Shown here: positions 1 through 8,524 of the stretch, in pieces
Numbering within the stretch: position 1 is the stretch's first letter
How the letters are laid out: each line of letters starts with the position of its first letter
Assembly: GCA_023511535.1 (NCBI GenBank)
Contig: JAIMBK010000007.1
Coordinates: 1 to 64,000 of the forward strand
Length of the DNA stretch: 64,000 bases
Reading direction: 5' to 3'
From: Armatimonadota bacterium
Lineage (GTDB): Bacteria > Bacillota > Desulfotomaculia > Desulfotomaculales > Nap2-2B
The notes under the pieces: generated by a model
Told to the model about the DNA's origin: nothing
The model's database searches: none
Seen by the model: the letters and a program-made list of their open reading frames with translations, nothing else
Made by a program: the position numbers and the translations under genes

Positions 1-1
1 G

Positions 2-652
2 GTATGGAGTAAAAATTGCGGCCTGGCTTCAACCTTTTCCAACCACGACCACGAAGGGGGGCCGCCGGTATCCTCCGCGGGCTCTTTAATGACGAAAAGT
101 GCTTTCGAACTTTGCCGCCTGGCCAATTCCGAAAGTCTTTTAGAAAGATCCATCGGACTGGCCGCCATCAACTCTTTGTTGACCATTGAGTTGAACCGGT
201 GCAAAGAGGTTAACGCGGCCGAAATCCTTTTCACCAGGGGGGCCGGTAAAAAAGTGGCGGTGGTCGGCCACTTTCCCTTTATCCCCAAGCTACGGCAGGT
301 ATCGGCAAAATGCTGGGTGCTGGAAAAAAGGCCTCACTCCGGGGACCTTCCTGCCTGCGCAGCCCCGGAAGTGATTCCGCTGGCCGATGTAGTGGCGATT
401 ACGGGCACGGCCTTGATCAACGGCACCATGGGAGAGCTGCTGGGGCTTTGCCGCCGCGATAGCCTGGTGATGGTCCTGGGGCCGACGACTCCCCTGACTC
501 CTCTCTGGTTTGCTTATGGTGTCGATGTAGTATCCGGCAGCCGGGTGGTTGACGCTCCGCAGGTATTGCGTTTCGTTTCCGAAGGAGCAATTTTTACCCA
601 GTTGCACCGCCACGGCGTACGCTTGTTAACCATGCTGAAAGAGGGTGCTTAA
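2..652 (+). CDS. DUF4213/DUF364 domain protein, 5' end outside window
   Basis: The reading frame is open from base 2 with no stop before the ATG at 89, and the upstream codons read as the family-like stretch GLASTF...PPVSSAGSL. The gene therefore starts outside the window and the ATG at 89 is internal. The visible part has the DUF4213-type segment SAFELCRLA...SIGLAAINSLL, followed by a Rossmann-like DUF364 half (KVAVVGHFPF, DVVAITGTALINGTM, VMVLGPTTPLTP). The family is described as a putative heavy-metal-chelating or radical-SAM-associated protein of unknown reaction. It lies 2 bp upstream of the MOSC gene, so the two are probably cotranscribed, which hints at metal or cofactor handling. Confidence 0.75.
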   Translation, partial: VWSKNCGLASTFSNHDHEGGPPVSSAGSLMTKSAFELCRLANSESLLERSIGLAAINSLLTIELNRCKEVNAAEILFTRGAGKKVAVVGHFPFIPKLRQVSAKCWVLEKRPHSGDLPACAAPEVIPLADVVAITGTALINGTMGELLGLCRRDSLVMVLGPTTPLTPLWFAYGVDVVSGSRVVDAPQVLRFVSEGAIFTQLHRHGVRLLTMLKEGA

Positions 653-654
653 GG

Positions 655-1089
655 ATGGATCCCGGGCAAATTATTGGCGTTAATCTCAGCACCCGGAAAG
701 GAACGAAGAAAACTAACGTCGGCGCGGGCTACCTGATTGCTGATCACGGCCTGCAAGGTGATGCCCACGCCGGAACCGACCGTCAGGTAAGCCTCTTTCC
801 GGCTGAAAGGGCGGAGGAACTGGCCGCCGGGTTGGGTCTTGTTGTTCAGCCGGGGGATTTTGCCGAAAACATTACCGTCCGCGGCCTCAATTTAAAAAAA
901 GTTGAACCGGGCGCCAGGCTTTTGGTAGGGGAAGCTATCGTTGAGGTTACCCGGATCGGGAAGCAGGATGGCGAGTTCCACACCTTTTCTTTCCACGGGC
1001 TGGCACCTTTGAGGACAGAAGGTATTTTTTGCCGGGTCGTCAAGAGCGGCCGGGTAAAAGAGGGAGATCGAGTATCCCTGATAGAGTAA
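655..1089 (+). CDS. MOSC domain protein
   Basis: This 144-residue protein is the size of a stand-alone MOSC domain. The visible motifs are an N-terminal GxIxGVNLS strand, GLQGDAHAG, RQVSLFP, and GDFAENITVRGLNL followed by GARLLVGEAIVEVTRIGK. MOSC domains bind molybdenum-cofactor-related sulfur carriers, and stand-alone versions are often near molybdenum cofactor genes. The conserved cysteine seen in many MOSC proteins is not obvious at the usual place; the only Cys is near the C-terminus (GIFCRVV). The gene follows the DUF364 gene directly. The substrate is unknown. Confidence 0.75.
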   Translation: MDPGQIIGVNLSTRKGTKKTNVGAGYLIADHGLQGDAHAGTDRQVSLFPAERAEELAAGLGLVVQPGDFAENITVRGLNLKKVEPGARLLVGEAIVEVTRIGKQDGEFHTFSFHGLAPLRTEGIFCRVVKSGRVKEGDRVSLIE

Positions 1090-1167
1090 TGTTTCAACTT
1101 TCGCCCTTAACAAACGGGCAATTATGCTGCCCGGGTTAATAAACATGAGTAACCGTTTGATGTGCGC

Positions 1168-1308
1168 GTACCTTTTTACCCGGTTGGGCCACAGCACCTC
1201 CGCCGCCTCCACCAGAACGGCGTCAAACTGCCTTGTCTTGTTGGCCGCAATTTCTTCCCGGCACTGCGGCCAGGAAAGCGCCCGCCGGTAAGGACGGTGG
1301 GAGGTCAT
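1168..1308 (-). pseudogene. Relic of an HD-GYP domain (C-terminal piece)
   Basis: The minus-strand translation begins MTSHRPYRRALSWPQC and continues ...QFDAVLVEAAEVLW. It aligns by eye with the last third of the intact HD-GYP protein at 2282-2932 (MTSERPYRPAITWRQC...QFDAVLVEAAEALW), and the DNA is also alike. The catalytic HD and GYP parts are absent upstream and the frame runs on into unrelated sequence, so this is a decayed fragment of a second copy. Confidence 0.7.
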
Positions 1309-1500
1309 GGCTCCCCTGCCTTTGCACCTTTACCTGCGTCGATCTCGGCAAAAGCAGCCGGTCGCAAACGGTGGCGGCTTGCCTTATTTCGCGGGTCACC
1401 ATCAGGGTGGTCAGGCGGCGGGAAGGGCGACAAGGGTTGAAATGCGCAAGATTTAACTCTTTAGCTCCTATTAAGCAGCATGCTACCGTTATCACGACGC
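1309..1500. other. Gene-free stretch, possible ABC-ATPase relic
   Basis: No convincing gene is present. One minus-strand frame holds TTLMVTREIRQAATVCDRLL, which resembles the H-loop/D-loop end of a transporter ATPase (T...VTHD..EA...CDR). It has no Walker A, signature or start, so it is at best a relic. Confidence 0.25.
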
Positions 1501-2097
1501 TTATTGAAGAGATTTACCAGCCGCTCTTTTAATAATATCCTGCGCCTCTTCCAATGTGTTGGCGGCAAACACTTCTTCCATGATTTCGTCCAGGGTTTCC
1601 GGGCTGTCCACCCGCTGGATTTTTTCCATCACTTCGCCGGCGTCGGTCTTAAATCTGCGCACCATGAATTTGCAGATGGCTTCCCGGGCCTTCTCAATCT
1701 TTCCTTCAATCTTTCCTTCAATCTTTCCCTTCTCATGCCAGCTGGTGGTAATCTGCATAATTAACTCAACCCCCTTTTGATCTATTCTGCCCAGTTCCTG
1801 GTAAAGCTGTTCTTCTTCCTGACGGTTTAGTTTGAGGTAGGTCTCGAAAAATCCGGCAATTAATTCCATCCGCGCGGGATCGCATTTCAGTCTGGTCAGC
1901 ATGCGCAAAAATTCCAGTTTTACCCGCACCTTCTCTTCTTCTTCTAGTTTACATTGGAAACGAAAGTCCGGCAATCTTTTTTTCATGTGTTCCATATTTG
2001 CATTCCCCCAGCCGGAAATACTTTCGGCTACATTGCGGGCGCCGGTAGTTTCTATCCCGTCCAGGGCATAAATTATCAACGGCAGCGGCATGGGCAA
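1501..2097 (-). pseudogene. Chimera: FecB-type relic joined to Rpn-family C-terminal half
   Basis: The open frame encodes about 37 residues copied from the substrate-binding protein at 22859-23926 (LPLIIYALDG, then IETTGARNVAESISGWGNAN). It then switches after ATGGAACA to an unrelated tail starting MKKRLPDF. The tail (EFLRMLTRL, ARMELIAGFFETYLKL, GKIEGKIEGKIE, a helical C-terminus) looks like the distal half of Rpn recombination-promoting nuclease/putative transposase proteins; the PD-(D/E)XK nuclease half is missing. The piece from the Rpn side spans 1501-1986. Whether it is translated is unknown; both parents are truncated, so it is called broken. Confidence 0.65.
1694..1729 (-). repeat. 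Three tandem 12-bp repeats
   Basis: TCAATCTTTCCT occurs twice and TCAATCTTTCCC once, head to tail, encoding repeated GKIE in the Rpn-type tail. This is a common slippage-prone feature of that family's charged linker. Confidence 0.85.
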
Positions 2098-2276
2098 AAC
2101 TACTATCCTGTTAACCTGAGCCGGGATTTCTACCGCTCTGCCCAGAGCTGGTCGACGATGGTTCTGGTTTGAGCTGCCGGTTTTGTTTCAAAGCGGCACC
2201 CTGCCAGCATACTGGATGCCAACATACTGGCCAGAAACAATATTAATATCGTTAACAATGTCTTCTGCCAGAACAT
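1988..2276 (-). pseudogene. Relic of a FecB-type substrate-binding lipoprotein
   Basis: The stretch begins with a lipoprotein-like signal peptide (MFWQKTLLTI...MLAGC) and the sequence RFETKPAAQTRTIVDQL, nearly identical to the intact gene at 22859-23926. A two-base insertion after DQL shifts the frame into a stop at 2130. Coding similarity resumes in another frame (VEIP...RIVVLPMPLP), and a segment of roughly 460 bp present in the intact copy has been lost between ALDG and IETTGARN. High identity by eye implies a recent partial duplication. Confidence 0.8.
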
Positions 2277-2281
2277 TTTAT

Positions 2282-2932
2282 CTATCCCCTTTCCTGGCCA
2301 GCCTTTTTCGCCGGCCACCTTTTTTCCCACCTGGACCACAAGGCTTCCGCTGCCTCTACCAACACCGCATCGAACTGGATCGCTTTATTGGCTACAACCT
2401 TTTCCCAACACTGACGCCAGGTAATTGCCGGGCGATAAGGCCGTTCGGAGGTCATGGCATCAACGGCATCGCAAAGAGCAATAATCCGTGAACCTAAAGG
2501 AATGGCCTCTCCTTTTAAGCCCTCGGGGTAACCCTTGCCGTCCCAGCGCTCGTGGTGGTGAAGGACCATCGCCGCCACCATTTTAAGCTGCCGTGATTTG
2601 ACTAAGATGTTGGCGCCGATTTCCGGATGACGCTGAATTACCGCCCATTCGTGGGGTAAAAGCCGGCCCGGCTTGCGTAAAATTTGATCCGGAACACCGA
2701 TTTTGCCTATATCGTGCAAATGAGCCGCAATATGGACCATTTCCAGTTCCCGGCCCTTCAAGCCGACCAGCCGGGCCAGGTCCACCGCCATGTCCGCCAC
2801 GCGCCGGGAATGCCCGGAGGAATAGGGGTCCCGGGCCTCCAGGGCAGCCGCCAGGCATTCCACGGCATCGTGAAACAGGTGATCTAAACGGGGTTTAAGG
2901 GTTAACATTCCGGTTTTTACCGCCCTCCGCAA
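2282..2932 (-). CDS. HD-GYP domain cyclic-di-GMP phosphodiesterase
   Basis: This 216-residue protein is almost only an HD-GYP domain, the enzyme type that hydrolyses c-di-GMP to pGpG/GMP at a two- or three-iron site. The visible ligands and signatures are the helix with HSRRVADMAVDLA, HDIGKIGVPD, HHHERWDGKGYPEGLKGE, and IALCDAVDAMTSERPYR. There is no sensor domain, transmembrane segment or receiver. The likely start is the TTG at 2932 behind GAGGGG, 14 bp after pilC. As the last gene of the pilus operon it could lower c-di-GMP and feed back on the c-di-GMP riboswitch in front of the pilin gene. Confidence 0.88.
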   Translation of the reverse strand: MRRAVKTGMLTLKPRLDHLFHDAVECLAAALEARDPYSSGHSRRVADMAVDLARLVGLKGRELEMVHIAAHLHDIGKIGVPDQILRKPGRLLPHEWAVIQRHPEIGANILVKSRQLKMVAAMVLHHHERWDGKGYPEGLKGEAIPLGSRIIALCDAVDAMTSERPYRPAITWRQCWEKVVANKAIQFDAVLVEAAEALWSRWEKRWPAKKAGQERG

Positions 2933-2945
2933 ACGCCCCTCTTTG

Positions 2946-4193
2946 TTACTGAGCGATTCCCCCGTAGCTGGCCAGGATCCCGCTGATCAACGCCGAGGCG
3001 ATAAAGCCGACCAGCCCGCCAAGCACCACCAGGAGAGCAGGTTCAATCAGGCTGATCATTTTTTCTATTTTTGACTGCAGCAGTTTTGCGTAAATGTCCG
3101 CCACCATTGTCAGGGAAGAGTCCACGCCGCCCGTTTCTTCGCCCACCTTCACCATATTGCCGACCAGCGGGGGAAAGAAATTTTCGGCCCGCAAGAGCGG
3201 GTCGGAAAGGCTTTCCCCGTGCAATACACTGTCGGCCAGCCGGTCGATGACTTTTTTGATTGCCACGTTGCTGATCGTCTCGCGGGTGGCCTGCAACGCT
3301 TCCACGACAGGCACCCCGCTGCTGATTAACAAGGAAAAGGTCTTGGCGAAATGAACGATCAGAGCGGATTGAAAAACCGGCCCCAGGCCGGGGAGGCGCA
3401 TTTTGTACCGGTCAATCAACCCCCTGCCGGCAGGCAAACAATAGGCGCCGGCTACAACGGCCGCCAAACCGCCCAGGCCGGCGCCCAGCCTGGCCAGGTT
3501 CGCCGAAACGTTATCGGCAATATAAACAAGAACTCTGGTGTTCCAGGGCAGATCCCCGCCCATCATTTCCAGGAAAGGGACCATGTTGGGAATCACGTAG
3601 CTCACCATAAAAATGACTACCCCCACGGATACCAGCAGGACGATTGCCGGGTATACCGAGCTGGCGACAACCTTCCGCCAAAGGGCCAGCTTTTCTTCCC
3701 AGTAAGCGGCGACGCTTTCCATTGCCGTGTCCAGCAGGCCGCTGGTTTCTCCTGTCTTCAAAATGCTCGTCACCATTAAGGGGAATGTTCCGGGAAACTG
3801 CCGCATGGCGTCGCTTAAAGATTTTCCGGCCTCCACGTCGCGGCGGATGGAGGACAGGACGAACTTCAGCCGCCTGTTCCGGGACTGCTTTTCTAAGACA
3901 GAAAGGGAGGCCACGATAGAAACGCCTGCCTTGATCAGGGCGGCCATCTGCCAGAGCAAAATGACCACGTCGGACTGCTTGACCCGGCTTATTTTAACTA
4001 AAAAATCATTTAGATTGATAGAAGGTACGGGCAGCGCCTCTGCAGCCGAAGGCCGGTCCTTTTCTTTTAAGCTGGTGATGGTCAGGCCCTGCCTTCTCAA
4101 CACTGAAGCGGCTTCCGAAAGGCTGCCGGCCCCAAGTGTTCCCCTGGCGGCTTTGCCGTCGCGGCCGATAACTTCGTAGCTGTACTGAGGCAT
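2946..4193 (-). CDS. pilC: Type IV pilus inner-membrane platform protein PilC
   Basis: This is a GspF/PilC family platform protein on which the assembly and retraction ATPases act. The N-terminus (MPQYSYEVIGRDGKAARG) is typical. Two T2SSF repeats follow, each with the LL...GV pattern (IKAGVSIVASLSVLEKQS and LISSGVPVVEALQA) and a following GESLSD or GKSLSDAM motif, with membrane segments in the middle and at the C-terminus. The start at 4193 was chosen because the protein then begins at the family's usual MPQYxYE; an upstream ATG at 4241 would add 16 unusual residues. It sits downstream of the FmdE-like gene in the pilus operon. Confidence 0.9.
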   Translation of the reverse strand: MPQYSYEVIGRDGKAARGTLGAGSLSEAASVLRRQGLTITSLKEKDRPSAAEALPVPSINLNDFLVKISRVKQSDVVILLWQMAALIKAGVSIVASLSVLEKQSRNRRLKFVLSSIRRDVEAGKSLSDAMRQFPGTFPLMVTSILKTGETSGLLDTAMESVAAYWEEKLALWRKVVASSVYPAIVLLVSVGVVIFMVSYVIPNMVPFLEMMGGDLPWNTRVLVYIADNVSANLARLGAGLGGLAAVVAGAYCLPAGRGLIDRYKMRLPGLGPVFQSALIVHFAKTFSLLISSGVPVVEALQATRETISNVAIKKVIDRLADSVLHGESLSDPLLRAENFFPPLVGNMVKVGEETGGVDSSLTMVADIYAKLLQSKIEKMISLIEPALLVVLGGLVGFIASALISGILASYGGIAQ

Positions 4194-4250
4194 AAAATTC
4201 CACACCTGCCGTTTTAAAGCACTTTTAAATACCTGAAACAAGGCGTGTGA

Positions 4251-5081
4251 CTATTTTTTAGCCTTCCATGAATAAACCAATCCCGAAACAAAAAGCAGGA
4301 ACACGGCGCTTGTAAACACGCCCGCCGCGACCGGAAACGGCTGCTTTATATCTTCAAAAAGTTCCCAGGGAGGAAGGGTCAAAAACCTTTCGGTAATTAC
4401 CGTCTGCTGCGCGGCATTTTGCTCAAACTCCCGGACCGTGGCGCGCTCCGGCACGCCGAAATTTACCTTTTTGCTCAGTTCGAAATAATTCCCTGAAAAG
4501 ACATCGTCTTTTACCTTAACCGTAAATGACTCGCCGGTCGACCGGCGAACAAAGGTAAATTGATAATTCTCCAGCGAAATATTTTTGGACAGTTCCTGCA
4601 GGTTTTTGTACGACGCGTCCTTTACTTCGGTCCCGTCCGGCAAAACGAGGCCGAAATCGCCTTTTGCCTTTACGCCGCGCACGTCAGGCCCGGCGCCGGT
4701 CAGGTATTGAAAAGAAACCACGGAAGTATATGAGGGAAGAGAGCTGACCACCTTGATGTCGTCTCTTTCTGGTGTTTCTTTGCCCCAAAGCGCTTCTATG
4801 CCTGCCTGCATGGCTCTGTAAGCGCACGCCACATCAACGGTGGACCCCGCTCCCCCCGTCTTTTCCCTGCAATAGCCGGCCACATCGGCAAGGGATATCT
4901 TGAGAAGAGTATCCCCGTCGTAGATTTCAACGGGAGGCAGGTCCAGGTGCCTGTTCAAAGCCGAATGAGCTTCTGCCGGACCGGCCGGCATGAACATTAT
5001 CCAGAGCACAAGCATTACCCGGATCAAAAATAAAGCGGCCGGAACCTTTCCGTTTCTGCGGGTATAATGCTCACATTTCAT
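4251..5081 (-). CDS. Membrane-anchored FmdE-like protein in pilus operon
   Basis: This protein has 276 residues. An N-terminal hydrophobic segment (about 14-35) ending AEAH suggests export, and a C-terminal transmembrane segment (about 250-270) with KAKK at the end should anchor it. The middle resembles an FmdE-like fold: VAGYCREKTGG...VACAYRAMQAGIEALWG followed by KVVSSLPS. A second part (STGESFTVKVKDD...NYFELSKKV) has the same order as modules of the large surface protein at 24564-27536. The role is unknown, possibly metal or tetrapyrrole binding outside the membrane. Its place between pilB and pilC is unusual for a pilus operon. Confidence 0.6.
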   Translation of the reverse strand: MKCEHYTRRNGKVPAALFLIRVMLVLWIMFMPAGPAEAHSALNRHLDLPPVEIYDGDTLLKISLADVAGYCREKTGGAGSTVDVACAYRAMQAGIEALWGKETPERDDIKVVSSLPSYTSVVSFQYLTGAGPDVRGVKAKGDFGLVLPDGTEVKDASYKNLQELSKNISLENYQFTFVRRSTGESFTVKVKDDVFSGNYFELSKKVNFGVPERATVREFEQNAAQQTVITERFLTLPPWELFEDIKQPFPVAAGVFTSAVFLLFVSGLVYSWKAKK

Positions 5082-5112
5082 TACATAATCCCCTCGCTTT
5101 AAAATTTTCCGC

Positions 5113-6753
5113 CTACCATTCCATAGTCGCCTTGAAGATATCGGAAGCGGTCGCCACCCCCCGGCGCAGCTTGATGATCCCGTCCTCGCGCAGGGTGCGC
5201 ATTCTGCCTTTTACGTGTTCTTTGATGACTGCCGTATCGGCGCCGCCGGCGACTAGTTTTTGCAGCCCCTGGTCGAGCACCAGGAGTTCGAAAATACCCG
5301 TTCTTCCCCTGTACCCCGTCCCCTGGCAAAAAGCACAGCCCTTGCCGGCGTAAAATTCCTCGCCGCGGCCGGGGCTCAAGCCCAGAGCCAACATTTCCTC
5401 CGGGGGCGGGGTATATTTCTGCCGGCACCGGGGGCAAATCACGCGCACCAGCCGCTGGGCCAGCACGGCCCGCAGGGCGGAACTCACCAGGTAGCGCTCG
5501 CAGCCCATGTCGACGAGCCGCTCAACTGCGCTGGCCGCGTCATTCGTATGGAGGGTGGAGAGCACCAGGTGGCCGGTAAGGGCGGCCTGCAGGGCCAGGC
5601 CGGCGGTCTCGCCGTCCCTGATTTCGCCCACCATGATGATATCGGGGTCCTGCCTTAAAATGGCCCGCAGGGCGCTGCTGAAGGTCATTTTTTTCGACGA
5701 ATAATCCACCTGGGTCTGGTTCACGCCCTCCATCTGGAGCTCGATAGGGTCTTCCACGGTAGTGATATTCACGCTGTCGCTGCGCAGGTACTTGAGCGCG
5801 GCGTACAAAGTACTGGTTTTGCCGCTGCCGGTGGGCCCGGTAACCAGGATCAGCCCGTGGGGCAGGTCGAGCAGACTGCGGAAGGACTCCTGCACATCTT
5901 TTTCCATCCCCAGGTCTTCGATTCCCAGGAGCCGTTCCTGGGAGGGCAAAAGCCTTAAAACGGCCTTTTCCCCGCCGGCGCAGGGCAGAGTGGAAGCCCT
6001 GATGTTTGTAGAATTGCCATTCTCATCCGGCCTGAACACAAAACCTCCGTCCTGGGGGCTGCGCCTATCGGCAATGTTCATGTTGCACAGGACTTTAATC
6101 CTTGAAATAAGCAGCGGCGCCATGGCGGCCGGTATCCGGTCCACGGTCTTGAGCGTCCCGTCGATGCGCAGGCGGACGCGCAGGCCGTCGCTTCCCGGCT
6201 CCAGGTGCAGGTCGGAAGCACGCTGGGCGACGGCTTTAAGGAGCAGCCCGTCCAAAAGTTTTATGGCGTCAGCCGCTCCTCCCGGGGCGTCCGGCCCCTC
6301 AACCGCCGGCGCCGCTTCCCCGCTGTCTTCGGAATAAGCCTGCCGCCGGACGGCGGCAAGCTCGGAGGAGCCCATGAGGACAAGGTGCACCCGTTTGCCG
6401 GTAAGCCTGCGCAAGTTCTCCAGGATTGCGCTGTTAACCGGTTCGGAACAGGCAATCAACAGGTCATTCTCCTTTAAAGCCACGGGGACGATGTTATGCT
6501 TGAGCGCAACCGGCCTGGGCACCATGGCCAAAACGTCGGGGGTGAGCAGGACCTCGTCGACCGGAAACGTCTGCAGGCCGAAAAATTCACCCAGCAAAGG
6601 GGTTAACCGGTCTTCCTCCAGGTACCCCTGCTCGACAAGCACCTCGCCCAGCTTTTTATTCGAACCGCGCTGGGCTCTCAGGGCGGCGGCCAGTTCCTGC
6701 TGGCTCAGCACGCCCCTGGCGACGAGAAATTCCCCCAACCTCTGCCTGGGCAT
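5113..6753 (-). CDS. pilB: Type IV pilus assembly ATPase PilB
   Basis: A 546-residue GspE/PilB family motor that powers pilin polymerisation at the cytoplasmic face. The N-terminal MshEN-like domain (LGEFLVARGVLSQQELAAAL, VDEVLLTPDVLAMVPRPVA) is a class known in some relatives to bind c-di-GMP. The ATPase core has DLHLEPG, Walker A GPTGSGKTST, the Asp box IMVGEIRDGETA, the His box, and a tetracysteine zinc motif (CPRC...CAFC). The start at 6753 follows GGGGGAGAGAGA. It lies 13 bp after pilT, so they are cotranscribed. Confidence 0.93.
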   Translation of the reverse strand: MPRQRLGEFLVARGVLSQQELAAALRAQRGSNKKLGEVLVEQGYLEEDRLTPLLGEFFGLQTFPVDEVLLTPDVLAMVPRPVALKHNIVPVALKENDLLIACSEPVNSAILENLRRLTGKRVHLVLMGSSELAAVRRQAYSEDSGEAAPAVEGPDAPGGAADAIKLLDGLLLKAVAQRASDLHLEPGSDGLRVRLRIDGTLKTVDRIPAAMAPLLISRIKVLCNMNIADRRSPQDGGFVFRPDENGNSTNIRASTLPCAGGEKAVLRLLPSQERLLGIEDLGMEKDVQESFRSLLDLPHGLILVTGPTGSGKTSTLYAALKYLRSDSVNITTVEDPIELQMEGVNQTQVDYSSKKMTFSSALRAILRQDPDIIMVGEIRDGETAGLALQAALTGHLVLSTLHTNDAASAVERLVDMGCERYLVSSALRAVLAQRLVRVICPRCRQKYTPPPEEMLALGLSPGRGEEFYAGKGCAFCQGTGYRGRTGIFELLVLDQGLQKLVAGGADTAVIKEHVKGRMRTLREDGIIKLRRGVATASDIFKATMEW

Positions 6754-6766
6754 TCTCTCTCCCCCG

Positions 6767-7870
6767 TTATTTAAGGCCTAATTTTTCTTTTAACAGGGCC
6801 GGGTTGCGGGCACCCCTGAGCGCCGTAAAACGGTCGACGGCGCCTGCTTTGACCAGTTTTTCCAGGGACTGTTCCATGGTCTGCATGCCCGCTTTTATCC
6901 CGGTTTCTATGGCCAGGTGGATGTGCTCCTGCTTCCCGAGGCGGATCAGGTTGCTGACGGCCGGCGTCACCATCATCACTTCCGCGGCCAGGACCCGCCC
7001 TTTGCCGTCGGCGCGGGGCAGCAACTGCTGGGAAATAACCGCCTTCAGCGAGACGGACAGCTGCTGCCTCACCTGGCCCTGCTCCTCCGCCGGGAAAACG
7101 CCGATCATCCTGCTGATTGAAGAGACGGCGTCCCGGGAGTGAAGGGTGGAAAAAACCAGGTGCCCCGTTTCCGCCGCCATGATTGCCGCGCGAATGGTCT
7201 CCAGGTCGCGCATCTCGCCGACCAGGATGACGTCGGGGTCGGCCCGCAGGGCCGAGCGGAGGGCGTCGGCGAAGGATTCCACGTCCGTGTGCAGTTCCCG
7301 CTGGTTGACAATGCTCTGCCGGTTGAAATGGACATACTCAATGGGATCTTCGATGGTGATTATGTTGTACCTGAACTTTTCGTTGATCCTGTCGATAATG
7401 GCAGCCAGCGTGGTTGTTTTACCGCTGCCGGTGGCGCCCGTAACCAGGACCAGCCCGTTGGCCAGGCCGGGCAGGCCGTAAACGGACTCCGGCAGGCCGA
7501 GGTTTTCCAGGGAAGGGATGTCATCGGCAAGCCGGCGGATGACGCAGGTGATCGAGCCTCTTTGAAAGTAGGCGTTGACCCGGAACCGGCCGATTCCGCT
7601 CAAGCTGACGGCCAGGTCGACCGAAAATTTTTTCTCCAGGACTTCTCTCTGCCGGGGAGTCAGAATCTGGTCCAGAAGACGCCTGATCTCCCCCGGGGTC
7701 AGCGGCCGGTAACGGTCCAGGGCCGTCAGGCGCCCCGCCACCCGGAGCACCGGCGGCGTGTTGGCCGTCAGGTGCAGGTCGGAGGCATCCCGCTCCTTCG
7801 CCTCCTTAAGCAGTTCATCGACGTGAAAGACAAGCTCGCTTCCGGCGGCCGAAGCAAATGCCGGGCCCAT
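6767..7870 (-). CDS. pilT: Type IV pilus retraction ATPase PilT
   Basis: A hexameric ATPase for pilus retraction. It is about 367 residues, the normal PilT length, and lacks the MshEN and zinc domains of PilB. The visible motifs are SDLHLTANTPPVLRVAGRL, Walker A GATGSGKTTT, IEDPIEY, the Asp box VILVGEMRDLETI, Walker B/His box GHLVFSTLHSRDA, and the PilT-specific C-terminal features VISQQLLPR and NLIRLGK...GMQTMEQSL. The ATG at 7870 is placed 8 bases after AGGAGG. Finding both PilB and PilT implies a dynamic pilus (twitching, adhesion or DNA uptake) rather than only a type II secretion pseudopilus. Confidence 0.93.
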   Translation of the reverse strand: MGPAFASAAGSELVFHVDELLKEAKERDASDLHLTANTPPVLRVAGRLTALDRYRPLTPGEIRRLLDQILTPRQREVLEKKFSVDLAVSLSGIGRFRVNAYFQRGSITCVIRRLADDIPSLENLGLPESVYGLPGLANGLVLVTGATGSGKTTTLAAIIDRINEKFRYNIITIEDPIEYVHFNRQSIVNQRELHTDVESFADALRSALRADPDVILVGEMRDLETIRAAIMAAETGHLVFSTLHSRDAVSSISRMIGVFPAEEQGQVRQQLSVSLKAVISQQLLPRADGKGRVLAAEVMMVTPAVSNLIRLGKQEHIHLAIETGIKAGMQTMEQSLEKLVKAGAVDRFTALRGARNPALLKEKLGLK

Positions 7871-7885
7871 CAAACCCCCCCTCCT

Positions 7886-8518
7886 TTAAATAAGCAGCTC
7901 GATAGTGATCACGGGACCGCCGGCTTTGGCCGCGTCCTTGCCCGCGGTTTTAGCGCCGGCATCAATCTTGAGGTTTTTAATCAAGATCAGATACTCTGAT
8001 TTCATTAGCGCTTCCCCAAAGCGGGCAAGGCCGCCGGGATCCCCCTCCAGAACCAGGCGGTATTCCTGCCAGTTGTACAAACTTGCCCCTTCCGGCAAAA
8101 TCGAAACGGGTTTTTCCGCCTGTTTGGCGGGCCGGGCGTCTTTCTCCGCCTGCGCGGACACGGATTTCAGTTCAATCAGGTCCATTCCGCAGGCAAAGGC
8201 CAGGCGGTTGATTTCCGTTACGGCCCCGGTAACCTCGTTCTCCGCCTGCGCTTTTTTAAAAACGGGCGCAATGTTTAAATTATTTTCCAGTTCCGCCGCC
8301 TCTTTCTTTTTTTTCCTGATTTTTTCTTCCAGGAGGCTGCTCCCGGCGGCCATCTCCTGGCTCGCCACTTCTTCCCGCAAGGACCTCAACTCCTGGCTTG
8401 ATTTCTTGTATTCTTTCATTACCGGATCGTAGACCTTGTTCAGGTAAAAGTAAAAACCGCCGCTCAGAGCCACGATCAGGATTAAAATTTTTTGCATCCT
8501 GGTCAATTGCCGTTTCAC
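7886..8518 (-). CDS. PilO-like pilus alignment protein
   Basis: This 210-residue bitopic protein has one N-terminal membrane helix (about 9-27, ILILIVALSGGFYFYL), a long coiled coil (about 35-80, rich in K, E, L) and a C-terminal ferredoxin-like alpha/beta region (YRLVLEGDPGGLARFGEALMKSE). This is the PilO architecture: PilM-PilN-PilO form the alignment ring under the pilus base. Sequence similarity to PilO is weak, and the call rests mainly on topology and on the position directly after the PilM-PilN fusion. The probable start is the GTG at 8518. Confidence 0.75.
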   Translation of the reverse strand: MKRQLTRMQKILILIVALSGGFYFYLNKVYDPVMKEYKKSSQELRSLREEVASQEMAAGSSLLEEKIRKKKKEAAELENNLNIAPVFKKAQAENEVTGAVTEINRLAFACGMDLIELKSVSAQAEKDARPAKQAEKPVSILPEGASLYNWQEYRLVLEGDPGGLARFGEALMKSEYLILIKNLKIDAGAKTAGKDAAKAGGPVITIELLI

Positions 8519-8524
8519 ACTGCT

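Noticed and set aside
892-1308. Minus-strand ORF of 138 codons as a gene
   Set aside because: Only the first third matches HD-GYP. The rest is antisense to the MOSC gene.
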